Positions 34,310 through 42,259 of a stretch of DNA of 64,000 nt are shown here, piece after piece (positions within the stretch are counted from its first letter, which is position 1; each line of letters opens with the position of its first letter). The stretch spans positions 162,961-226,960 of the forward strand of contig JAPYTQ010000003.1 of assembly GCA_029941905.1 (NCBI GenBank). The letters run 5' to 3'. Under the pieces are notes generated by a model that was not told where the DNA came from, searched no databases, and was given only the letters and a program-made list of their open reading frames with translations. Made by a program: the position numbers and the translations under genes. This DNA comes from JAHRVQ01 sp029941905 (GTDB taxonomy: Bacteria > Pseudomonadota > Gammaproteobacteria > Pseudomonadales > Azotimanducaceae).

Positions 34310-36022
34310 TTATTCGTAGACGGCTTCTCCGCTCTGGAGCTTGGCTGCGATTCTGGCTGTTTGTTGTCCAGCACGGCGAGTGGGGCAATGCGCTGCGAGA
34401 TTCCGGGTCACACCGACCATAATGTTTTCCACAACCTGTTGATCATTCCAATTGACACATTGTTGAACAGCAGCATCCAGAACCTGGAGCGAATGAAAAT
34501 CCAGATCTTCCCTGATTGTTGCCAGGGTCAAGGTGTTAACGAGCGCCTTAAACGGGAATCCGCGCTCTATATATGTCGCTGTAAGGGCTGCTGTGTCGTC
34601 GATGTTGGCACGCTGGTCCAACTGCTCCAAAAGTTTTTTCAGTAGTCCGTCTGCGGTTCCTGGCAGGTCTGCTCGATTGCGTTCTGAGGGTAAACGTGCA
34701 GGTGGCACGTTTAAAAAACGATCCATGTAGACTGAGATCGCTCCCTGGAACATGGCGCGTACCACTTCCGCGGTGGGGCTTTGCTCGATTGCTCTGGTTG
34801 CGGCATGACAGAAAATAAAGGTGTGCTGAGGATTGAACCAGTCCGTGACCTCATTCGAAGTGGCAAACCTTGCCAGTCGCATTGCGGCGGCATAACAGAC
34901 TTCCCTTGCGAGTAGGACCGGCGCGACGTCATCCTTCATTGACCGCAACAGGTGATCAATGATTGTCAGCGGATCATCACCCAGCAGTATATTTCTGGTG
35001 GTCTCAGCAGGTTGTCCACTACCCTGGTTGTTTGAAATAACCTGTGGAAGTTGCTCATCCACTTTGGCAAGCGGCTGGATAATATCAATGGGGTGATGCC
35101 AGTTGGTGCTTTCTTCACGACCCCTTGATTGTGTCAACGGATCGACCAGTAAAGGGAAAATCGCTTTTTTGTAAGACGGGCAGCGTTTTCCAAATTCAAA
35201 TGCCTTGTTGCAGCTCTCCAGTAAATGGCCACCATTTGCGTACAGTCTCTGGCTTGCCACGGAAAACACAAGGTCGGCCATCTCGCCATCAGGGCGACTG
35301 AGCCCTGTCAATAAAGTACGTTCCGTACCATCTGTGTGGCGTGTTTGTACCCATTGATGTAACCATGCCTTGAGTTGTCCATGGGCATATCCCTCACCGG
35401 AAAGAGCGTCTTTCCTGCGATGACGAATTGCTCCGGCAGTTTCCTGCGAGAGCTTTCGTATCGCATAGAATATGCCCTGGTAGGCAACGTCGGCTGTGAG
35501 ATTGGGATAAAGATTCGCGATACAGCCAAGTCGAGTCAGCCCTTCGGACATCTCATCCAGGTTATCAACGGCGTAGCCAATAACATCGTTGAGCAGTGAA
35601 TCAAGTTCTGCACCGGATTCTAATATAGATAGCAGACTCTTTGCCTGCACCAGGCTGACGTCCTGTTCAATCCCCTGGATGAGTCGGCGACGATAAAACT
35701 CAATATCACGCTGCTCTTCCGGATCAGCTGATACAAAAACCTGTCCATCTTCTACGCAAGTGGTAAATCTAAGCACGTCATCGGCCCACAAATCGAAGGT
35801 ACAGCCACTACTTAAGTCAAATCTCGCCTGATGCCAGTGACAGGTTAAGATGCCATTTTTTACGGTGCCACGGTCTAACGGAAAACCCATATGTGGGCAG
35901 CGATTATCTACCGCGTAGCATTGTCCCTGGTCTGCGAATACAACAATATTGTGATTGTTTCCTCGTACAACTTTGGGGCCGTTGATTAGCTCCTCGAGGG
36001 TGGCCACTGATATTTTGTCCAC
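34310..36022 (-). CDS. Rieske [2Fe-2S] protein with large uncharacterised C-terminal domain
   Basis: About 570 residues from a GTG at 36022, supported by AGAAGGG 8 nt upstream; the frame is open to a TTG at 36082. Residues ~1-105 are a Rieske domain with CPHMGFPLDRG and LTCHWHQARFDL, giving both Cys-x-His and Cys-x2-His ligands. The remaining ~460 residues are largely helical and rich in His (QTRHTDGTE, NWHHPIDI, PQHTFIFCHAATRAIE) with a conserved-looking YMDRFLNVPPARLP block. The large domain matches no oxygenase alpha-subunit I know; similar Rieske proteins occur in other bacteria without known function. It may be an electron-transfer module fused to a new catalytic domain. Confidence 0.8.
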   Translation of the reverse strand: MDKISVATLEELINGPKVVRGNNHNIVVFADQGQCYAVDNRCPHMGFPLDRGTVKNGILTCHWHQARFDLSSGCTFDLWADDVLRFTTCVEDGQVFVSADPEEQRDIEFYRRRLIQGIEQDVSLVQAKSLLSILESGAELDSLLNDVIGYAVDNLDEMSEGLTRLGCIANLYPNLTADVAYQGIFYAIRKLSQETAGAIRHRRKDALSGEGYAHGQLKAWLHQWVQTRHTDGTERTLLTGLSRPDGEMADLVFSVASQRLYANGGHLLESCNKAFEFGKRCPSYKKAIFPLLVDPLTQSRGREESTNWHHPIDIIQPLAKVDEQLPQVISNNQGSGQPAETTRNILLGDDPLTIIDHLLRSMKDDVAPVLLAREVCYAAAMRLARFATSNEVTDWFNPQHTFIFCHAATRAIEQSPTAEVVRAMFQGAISVYMDRFLNVPPARLPSERNRADLPGTADGLLKKLLEQLDQRANIDDTAALTATYIERGFPFKALVNTLTLATIREDLDFHSLQVLDAAVQQCVNWNDQQVVENIMVGVTRNLAAHCPTRRAGQQTARIAAKLQSGEAVYE

Positions 36023-36110
36023 TGGGTCTACCCTTCTAAATATAGAAAGTAAATACTTTACTATATATTTGGAGCTCGTCAACTACTTTGTGCCGAGCAA
36101 GGGTGCTCGA

Positions 36111-36341
36111 TTACTTCTCCTGGGGTTCTGTCTTCTTCACCTTGTTGCGAATTGTAGCTTTTACTTGCTTCACTATTTCATGATGGGAACTAAAAAGTGA
36201 CCCAATGAATATCGTTGAATTACCGATAAAACCTGTTTTTACTTTTTCTTTTGTTTTGGAATACGAATAAAACGCAAGAGGTATCAGAGCCATCAAGACT
36301 ACGGCAATCAGCATATTCTTTAGAGGCTCACCAATATCCAT
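36111..36341 (-). CDS. Possible small membrane protein
   Basis: About 76 residues from the ATG at 36341 (GTG at 36353 also possible). One clear membrane span (NMLIAVVLMALIPLAFYSY) is followed by a Lys-rich tail (KTKEKVKTG, RNKVKKTEPQEK), a common layout for real single-span proteins. It lies 88 nt upstream of the Rieske gene on the same strand. There is no strong ribosome site and no recognised family, so it remains tentative. Confidence 0.4.
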   Translation of the reverse strand: MDIGEPLKNMLIAVVLMALIPLAFYSYSKTKEKVKTGFIGNSTIFIGSLFSSHHEIVKQVKATIRNKVKKTEPQEK

Positions 36342-36416
36342 TTTAACTCGCACTAACCCTTGGGACAGTTTACTTAATTCTACTAATTCGTGGGATAATG
36401 TGTAACAAAACTAGCT

Positions 36417-36911
36417 TTGGGATTCACAACCATCTGCCAACTCAAACTACTCTGTGTATTACTCTTTCTCACTCTATCGAGTCCCTCGTCAGCAGAAACC
36501 CATAATAAAGTGCAGGCAGCGCTGGACTGGCAATTACCTTTGAACGACTGTAAAAAACCAAAGTCCATTGCTAATCAGGAAGACATCCTGGCAAACGGTG
36601 GGTTTATCAGTCATGCGCCAACGAATACGACTGAGAGTAGCGAGGCTACTCCGATGGTGTTTGACGTTGATCACTACAAAATAGATCGATACGAACGCAA
36701 GAAAAAACGATGGGAATCCTGCGTTAGTGGTTACAAGGCAGAATTGCTTGAACACTTCGAAGTCTTGAAAAATAGTGCACAGTACGGTTTGACTAAACAG
36801 CAGGCTGAAATCATCGTGGGTAAACTTGCGCAAATCCAAGCTGCTGGTTTATCTCCTGAAGGCCTAGCCGAAGCATCTGGTGAAGGACATCAATTTGGTG
36901 ACACAATCTAA
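36417..36911 (+). CDS. Small exported protein, unknown function
   Basis: 164 residues from a TTG start. The signal peptide is clear (LLCVLLFLTLSSPSSAET). The mature protein is charged and mostly helical (YERKKKRWESCVSGYKAELLEHF, here in two pieces, and KQQAEIIVGKLAQIQAAG). Two cysteines (NDCKKP, ESCVSG) could form a disulfide. It is divergent from the small membrane protein gene. No family recognised. AT content is a little higher here than in the flanking catabolic genes. Confidence 0.6.
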   Translation: MGFTTICQLKLLCVLLFLTLSSPSSAETHNKVQAALDWQLPLNDCKKPKSIANQEDILANGGFISHAPTNTTESSEATPMVFDVDHYKIDRYERKKKRWESCVSGYKAELLEHFEVLKNSAQYGLTKQQAEIIVGKLAQIQAAGLSPEGLAEASGEGHQFGDTI

Positions 36912-36961
36912 CAGGTGTCTACCAAGACCCTGACGGTCGGGTTTTGAACTCGCGGTGAACT

Positions 36962-37723
36962 ATGAAAGTACTTTATCAATTTTTTGGCGTCCTGATTTCC
37001 ATCTATCTTTTTGTGGCAGCGTTGCTGTTTGTTTTTCAGCGAAACTTTCTGTATTTCCCATCACCTAAGATTGAACATGGCTTTGAAACCATGCACATTT
37101 CGGTAGACAATCAAACTCTGGAGATTGTCGTTCTAAACAGAGGTGAGCGAGATGCAATCTTGTACTTTGGTGGCAACGGAGAATCAGTTGTTGCCAATGC
37201 TCCCGATTATGCCGCGACGTTTCCGAACCAGACTGTGTACCTGGTAAATTACAGAGGGTATGGAGGGAGCAGTGGGACTCCAACAGAAAAAACAATATAT
37301 GCAGATGCACAACTTGTATACGACAGAACATCATCTCAACATGAAAAGGTATCCGTCATTGGCCGTAGCTTGGGATCAGGCGTGGCCACACAACTGGCAT
37401 CTACAAGAAAAATACACAAAATGGTTCTCATCACACCTTATGATGCGATACAAAATATTGCTCAAGACCAATATCCGATGTTCCCCATCACCTTCTTGCT
37501 GAAAGACAAATTTGATTCTGTAAGCCGGATACGAAATATAGAATCAGATACACTCATTGTCATCGCTGAATACGACTCAGTGATACCAAAAAAATATTCT
37601 GATCGGTTAATCGCCGAATTCCCTACCAATCAGGTAGTGGTAGAGGTGATTAAAGGCGCAGGACACAATAATCTCTCAACAAGTGACTCGTACTATGAAC
37701 GATTGCACAACTTCTTCATGTAA
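36962..37723 (+). CDS. Membrane-anchored alpha/beta hydrolase (BEM46/ABHD13-like)
   Basis: 253 residues. The N-terminal ~27 residues are a membrane anchor (GVLISIYLFVAALLFVF), followed by QRNFLYFPSP, which is typical of the BEM46/ABHD13/ABHD17 group. The fold markers are ILYFGGNGESV, LVNYRGYGGSSGTPTE, the nucleophile in VIGRSLGSGVATQ, the acid in VIAEYDSVIP and the His in IKGAGHNNLS. The active site should face the periplasm. Substrate unknown, perhaps lipids or acylated proteins. The upstream gap to the exported protein gene is 50 nt. Confidence 0.88.
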   Translation: MKVLYQFFGVLISIYLFVAALLFVFQRNFLYFPSPKIEHGFETMHISVDNQTLEIVVLNRGERDAILYFGGNGESVVANAPDYAATFPNQTVYLVNYRGYGGSSGTPTEKTIYADAQLVYDRTSSQHEKVSVIGRSLGSGVATQLASTRKIHKMVLITPYDAIQNIAQDQYPMFPITFLLKDKFDSVSRIRNIESDTLIVIAEYDSVIPKKYSDRLIAEFPTNQVVVEVIKGAGHNNLSTSDSYYERLHNFFM

Positions 37724-37789
37724 CCATGCTTTCTCGCTTTCTCGTTTTATGTTCCAAGACGTGGCCTGATATGACGATTGCGCCATGAC

Positions 37790-38320
37790 ATGAATGTTTA
37801 TATCGCTTTGTTTCGCGGGATCAATGTTGGCGGGAAAAACATACTGTCAATGAAAGCCCTTATCGGGATTCTTGACGAATTGGGGTTTGTTGAAATCAAT
37901 ACTTACATTCAAAGTGGCAATGTGATATTTCGCAGTTCGAAGAAGTGTTCCAGCAGTACAGCGACACAAGTTGGCAAAAAAATCATGGCGCAACACGGTT
38001 TTAAACCAAAGGTATTATTACTTGGGGAAACAGAACTACGGTTGGCAGTTAAGAACAACCCCTTCAATACAGACGAGGCGAAGGCTCTCCACTTTTACTT
38101 TCTTGATGCAATACCAGAGAGTCCGGATCTAGCAAAACTGGAAGGTCTTAAATCAGATTCAGAAGAATTCGCCCTGTTTGGAACCGTGTTCTATTTATAT
38201 GCGCCTGATGGTATCGGTCGTTCCAGGTTGGCAGCGGTGGTGGAGAAAAATATGGGTGTCGCAGCTACCGCAAGAAATTGGAACACGGTCAACAAATTAA
38301 TCTCAATGGTAGGCGCATAA
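37790..38320 (+). CDS. DUF1697 protein
   Basis: About 176 residues from the ATG at 37790. The first half, YIALFRGINVGGKNILSMKA with LGFVEINTYIQSGNVIFRSS, is the diagnostic DUF1697 pattern. The C-terminal part has RSRLAAVVEKNMGVAATARNWNTV (shown as continuous in two parts: RSRLAAVVEKNMG, then AATARNWNTVNKL), also family-conserved. These are small cytoplasmic proteins of unknown biochemical function, widespread in soil and marine bacteria. It appears monocistronic and converges on the PHP phosphatase gene. Confidence 0.88.
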   Translation: MNVYIALFRGINVGGKNILSMKALIGILDELGFVEINTYIQSGNVIFRSSKKCSSSTATQVGKKIMAQHGFKPKVLLLGETELRLAVKNNPFNTDEAKALHFYFLDAIPESPDLAKLEGLKSDSEEFALFGTVFYLYAPDGIGRSRLAAVVEKNMGVAATARNWNTVNKLISMVGA

Positions 38321-38342
38321 CCGCTCTCCTGACTGGGCACTG

Positions 38343-39188
38343 TTAACTGGCAACTACCGCGTTGTTTCTTCTTCCGATGGTCGTCAGATCCATGAAGTTA
38401 AGCTGTAAATCTTCAGCTATTTTCCGCGCCTCTCCGGTTCTTGCCTGCAGATCCTCAGGCCGATGTGCATCGGAGTTAACAATGACCTTGACGTCATAAT
38501 CTGTAGCCAACTCCCAAAAAGGAAGCCAGGGATACATGGGGAACGGATTGCTCTTTTTCTTGTGGGCCTGTTTTCTTAACCCCAGAGCGTTGATTTCCAT
38601 GCCAACATCCAGGTCTGCCGCGGCCTGCAGGATATCCTGGGAACAGGCTTGTGCATCGGCATCCCAATTGAGATAACAGTTACCGAACAGGTCCGGATGC
38701 GCGATGAAATCGAATAAACCGGTGGCCATCATCCCGATTGTGTAATCGGCAAATGCCCGCAACCTCTCTGGTGAATCCGTGCCGCCGTAAGTGCCCACCC
38801 ATTTGTCGTCTGCGGTAAAAAAATGTGAGGCGCCGATAAGGTAGTCAAACTGGAGCTCGCCGAGCAATTCCTCCTCATACCATGAATGAAATTTTTCGAT
38901 GTACTCACATTCCATACCCTTGAGGATGGTCAGTGTTGGGAAGTCCACCTTTGCCTGATCAATGGCCCCGGTATATTCAGACAGATCCGCATAGTGCATC
39001 CTTGCCTGGATCCAGCGATCATCGGGAAGCGCCGAATGGTCCGAGAAGCCGAGGGTTTGCATCGACCGGTTGACGGCTTCCTGGCAATAGTCGGCAACAT
39101 CTCCCGTGGCGTGTTTGCAACGGTAAGTATGGGTGTGAAAATTGTGAAGGTGATCAGTATCACTCGATTGAACTGCTTCAACTACCAA
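38343..39188 (-). CDS. PHP-domain histidinol-phosphatase-like protein
   Basis: 281 residues from a TTG; no ribosome site is evident, so the start is uncertain, but the PHP domain begins by residue ~18. Metal-binding motifs: NFHTHTYRCKHA, GFSDHSALPDD, LKGMECEYI, LIGASHFF and VNSDAHRPED. Together they match the HisK/HisJ branch that hydrolyses L-histidinol phosphate. No other his genes are near, so a different phosphoester is possible. Confidence 0.88.
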   Translation of the reverse strand: MVVEAVQSSDTDHLHNFHTHTYRCKHATGDVADYCQEAVNRSMQTLGFSDHSALPDDRWIQARMHYADLSEYTGAIDQAKVDFPTLTILKGMECEYIEKFHSWYEEELLGELQFDYLIGASHFFTADDKWVGTYGGTDSPERLRAFADYTIGMMATGLFDFIAHPDLFGNCYLNWDADAQACSQDILQAAADLDVGMEINALGLRKQAHKKKSNPFPMYPWLPFWELATDYDVKVIVNSDAHRPEDLQARTGEARKIAEDLQLNFMDLTTIGRRNNAVVAS

Positions 39189-39420
39189 AATGTAGGTCCT
39201 TGTTTATTTTTATGGATAATGAAGAGTAACTGGCCTCTACGTCAAATCTTGGGTGAACAAACTGTAATTTGGCATTACAGCCTGTTGCCTATTCATCATT
39301 AAGCAATGTGATTAGCTGGCGTCAAGTTCATCTGGTATTAGCTGTGATACCATGAATGTGCTGTTGCGACGCTATGCAAAGCGTGGATAAAAGCATACAT
39401 GAAGCCAAAAGCAGACACAG

Positions 39421-40422
39421 ATGACCTTGAAAACAAATACAATTGGTACCACCGATCTTGTGGTGACAGAGATTGGTTTTGGCGGGGGTCCATTGGGCGG
39501 GGCCGGAACCCGCATCTCCGAAGAACAGGCCCACGACGTCCTTCAAGCGGCATATGAAGGGGGCATTCGTTACTTCGATACGGCGCCCCTATATGGCCAT
39601 GGCCTTTCAGAGAAGCGGATCGGTGGCAATCTTGGATCATTCAATCGGAATGATTTTGTGCTTTCATCCAAAGTGGGTCGACTTCTTGTAGCGGCGGGTG
39701 AAGGGGTCAGGGATCCCCTGATGCGCGATGAAGAACCGGTGTCGATTCGGTACGACTATTCCTATGGAGCTGCCAGGCAGTCACTTGAATCCAGCCTGGA
39801 ACGTTTGGGTCTTGATCGGGTAGATATCCTGTTCTGCCACGATATCGACGTCTGGACGCACGGTGAAGCGCAGCCGGCGATCTACAGGACCGCCTGCGAG
39901 GGAATTCTGCCCGCGCTGAGTGATTTGCGATCTGAAGGCGTGATCGGTGCATTTGGTCTTGGAGTCAATGAGTGGCAGGTATGCAGTCAAGTGCTGGATA
40001 ATTTTGATGTGGATTGTTTTCTGCTGGCAGGCAGATTTACGTTGTTGGAGCAAGCACCGCTTGATGAATTCCTGCCTAAGTGTTATGAAAAACACACGTC
40101 GATCATCATTGGCGGCCCGTACAATTCAGGACTACTGGCGAGTGACAACCGCAAAAAGGCCACCTATGACTACAAACCTGTCGATGATGAACGTTGGGAA
40201 AAGGCCCAGAAAATTCGGGCGATATGTGACGCTCACCAGGTTGATATGAGAGCTGCTGCCCTGCAATATCCATTACGACACCCTGCGGTGGCTTCGGTGA
40301 TACCAGGCATGTGGACCCTGGACGAGGTGAGTACCAACCTTTCAATGGTGAGCGTGAAAATTCCTGAGTCACTCTGGACTGACCTGGCCGACTCGGGACT
40401 GGCGAGAAAGATATTACCGTAA
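39421..40422 (+). CDS. Aldo/keto reductase (aldose/fucose dehydrogenase-like)
   Basis: 333 residues. The catalytic tetrad can be read as Asp in YFDTAPLYGHG, Tyr in the same motif, Lys in LSSKVGRLL and His in LFCHDIDVW. The ALQYPLRHPAVASVIPGM block is the NADP-binding end. The sequence is closest in pattern to D-threo-aldose/L-fucose and pyridoxal dehydrogenases. It is followed 40 nt later by an Ldh2-family dehydrogenase gene, so the pair may oxidise a sugar-derived or hydroxyacid substrate in sequence. The upstream 230 nt hold no gene. Confidence 0.88.
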   Translation: MTLKTNTIGTTDLVVTEIGFGGGPLGGAGTRISEEQAHDVLQAAYEGGIRYFDTAPLYGHGLSEKRIGGNLGSFNRNDFVLSSKVGRLLVAAGEGVRDPLMRDEEPVSIRYDYSYGAARQSLESSLERLGLDRVDILFCHDIDVWTHGEAQPAIYRTACEGILPALSDLRSEGVIGAFGLGVNEWQVCSQVLDNFDVDCFLLAGRFTLLEQAPLDEFLPKCYEKHTSIIIGGPYNSGLLASDNRKKATYDYKPVDDERWEKAQKIRAICDAHQVDMRAAALQYPLRHPAVASVIPGMWTLDEVSTNLSMVSVKIPESLWTDLADSGLARKILP

Positions 40423-40462
40423 CCTGCTACAAGAGATTATTAACTATTGGAACTCGATAACC

Positions 40463-41527
40463 ATGATTGTTAACCATGCAAAACTAACGCAGTTCGTTAA
40501 AGTTGTTTGTATCGCTGCCGGTTCACCGGAAGCCGAAGCCACGGCAGTGGCAACCCACCTGGTGGAAGCGAATCTTAAAGGACATGATTCACATGGCGTG
40601 GGGATGCTGCCCATCTACATCCGCAATATCAAAATGGGTTTTTGTATCCCGCATCAACATGCGGAAATTGAATCTGAGAATGGCCCTTGTATCATCGTTG
40701 ATGGCAAATTGGGGTTCGGCCAGGTTGTTGGCCCCGAGGCTATGGATATGGGTTTGAAAGTGGCCCGTGAGCACGGTGTCGCGGTTGTAGCGTTAAAGAA
40801 TGCGCATCACCTTGGCAGGATCGGCACGCACGCGGAGCATGTGGTTAAGGAAGGGTTTATTTCCATGCATTATGCCAACGTGGTGGGCCATGATCCCCAG
40901 GTTGCGCCTTTCGGTGGGACCAGGCCACGATTAGGGACAAACCCTTTTTGCTGTGCGATTCCGGTGGAAGGTGGCAACCCTGTTATTCTGGACATGGCAA
41001 CCAGTGCGATTGCTGCGGGGAAAGTTCGTGTCGCCAGGAACAGCGGCTTGCAAGTGCCGGAAGGTTGCCTGATTGATCATGAAGGCAATGAGACCACCGA
41101 TCCCAATGTCGTGGTTCAGGATCCCCCCGGTGCCCAAACCCATTTTGGTAAGCACAAGGGCTTTGGACTGGCGTTTATCTGTGAATTACTGGCTGGTGCA
41201 TTAACGGGTGCCTGGTCTGTACAACCGGGTAATGAACGACAAGGTACGGTTGTCAACCATATGCTGACCTTTATTCTGAACCCGGAGGTTGTCGGAGATA
41301 AGGAAAAGTTCACATCGGAAACACTGGCCTTGATCGACTGGGTGAAGTCATCGCCCGCGGCCAAAGAGATTGATTCTGTATTAATACCCGGCGAACCGGA
41401 GCGAATCGCGAAAGCTGATCGCGAAACGAATGGTATTTCTATCGATGAGGTCTCCTGGGAAGGTCTGTTAGCAACAGCTGAGGCAGTCGAGATCAGCCGT
41501 CAGCAGGTCGATGAGATTGTTCTTTAG
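40463..41527 (+). CDS. Ldh2/malate dehydrogenase-like oxidoreductase
   Basis: 354 residues of the Ldh_2 family (ureidoglycolate, sulfolactate, malate and delta-piperideine carboxylate dehydrogenases), a fold distinct from ordinary Rossmann dehydrogenases. Markers: HDSHGVGMLPIYI near the N-terminus, the catalytic His in LKNAHHLGRIGTHAE, GTNPFCCAIPVE and ILDMATSAIAAGKVRVARN. It uses NAD(P) to oxidise a 2-hydroxyacid or reduce the 2-oxoacid. The final 35 nt overlap the convergent hypothetical gene. It may be co-transcribed with the aldo/keto reductase. Confidence 0.9.
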   Translation: MIVNHAKLTQFVKVVCIAAGSPEAEATAVATHLVEANLKGHDSHGVGMLPIYIRNIKMGFCIPHQHAEIESENGPCIIVDGKLGFGQVVGPEAMDMGLKVAREHGVAVVALKNAHHLGRIGTHAEHVVKEGFISMHYANVVGHDPQVAPFGGTRPRLGTNPFCCAIPVEGGNPVILDMATSAIAAGKVRVARNSGLQVPEGCLIDHEGNETTDPNVVVQDPPGAQTHFGKHKGFGLAFICELLAGALTGAWSVQPGNERQGTVVNHMLTFILNPEVVGDKEKFTSETLALIDWVKSSPAAKEIDSVLIPGEPERIAKADRETNGISIDEVSWEGLLATAEAVEISRQQVDEIVL

Positions 41528-42053
41528 GCGCATCTGATGGCCGTTCCCCTGATTTTGCAGTCTCTTCAGTGACGACCCACCAGTCCTGAACTCTGACGTT
41601 GCACTTCTCTATGAGCATATTGCGTTTCGATGATTGAAAGCTCGCCTTCTCACCTGGCATCAGAGGTTGTGTTCTGACTGCATAGATTTCTTCATACTCC
41701 AGTCCCTTACCTTTACCGTCACGCCATACTACCTGCAGCTTTACAAACTGGACGGGCACGTTGCCATGATTCTCTACGTAACCCCTCATTACCCTTAAAT
41801 CATCGGACTGGGTAATCACACCTGCGTCGAGGGGAATGGTCACGGTCAGTTTTTGGCAGGCGGTTACAAAAGCCTTGAGAACAACTCTCGGTTTGTCCTT
41901 TTTCGCAACGGTCGTGTCGGCGGTGGTTTTTGAGGGCACAATGGTAATGACTTTTACGGATTCTCTGGTATCGAAATAGAAATACGCCCCGATACCAGCT
42001 ACTAACAAAATTAACAAACCCAGCTGAAGCCACTGATTTTCAAATTTTTTCAA
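41493..42053 (-). CDS. Single-span membrane protein, unknown function
   Basis: 186 residues from a TTG, with AGG 8 nt before it. An N-terminal anchor (LGLLILLVAGIGAYFYFDT) is followed by a linker and a beta-rich domain with RVMRGYVENHGNVPVQFVKL and TQPLMPGEKASFQ. That pattern is typical of FxLYD/DUF3426-like beta-sandwich domains that decorate zinc-ribbon or pilus-associated proteins. The C-terminus is hydrophilic. It overlaps the end of the Ldh2 gene on the opposite strand. Function unknown. Confidence 0.65.
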   Translation of the reverse strand: MKKFENQWLQLGLLILLVAGIGAYFYFDTRESVKVITIVPSKTTADTTVAKKDKPRVVLKAFVTACQKLTVTIPLDAGVITQSDDLRVMRGYVENHGNVPVQFVKLQVVWRDGKGKGLEYEEIYAVRTQPLMPGEKASFQSSKRNMLIEKCNVRVQDWWVVTEETAKSGERPSDAPKEQSHRPADG

Positions 42054-42259
42054 ATATCTAACCTATGCCTTTAAGACCGAGAGGGGTTGGTAATCCGAGT
42101 GTATTGCACCAACAGGGGTGAAGATAGGGCTAAAAAAGAGAATTTCTCGCAGAACTTCTAGTGTTAGAAGCGATAAGTTGGCATAATTCGCGCCGTTTTG
42201 ATCTCACCACCAACGGGGTCCGGACAAGAACCCGCTAGACTCTAATCGGAAGCTCAAAA

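Noticed and set aside
34310..34645. Plus-strand frame over the Rieske gene's 3' end as an independent protein
   Set aside because: It is fully antisense to well-supported Rieske coding sequence and lacks its own motifs; only the first ~32 codons upstream of it merit a note.
42156..42171. Small hairpin cttcta-gtgt-tagaag upstream of ybiT as an attenuator or riboswitch
   Set aside because: Only 6 bp, no T tract and no larger conserved structure could be seen, so it is mentioned only in the gene entry.
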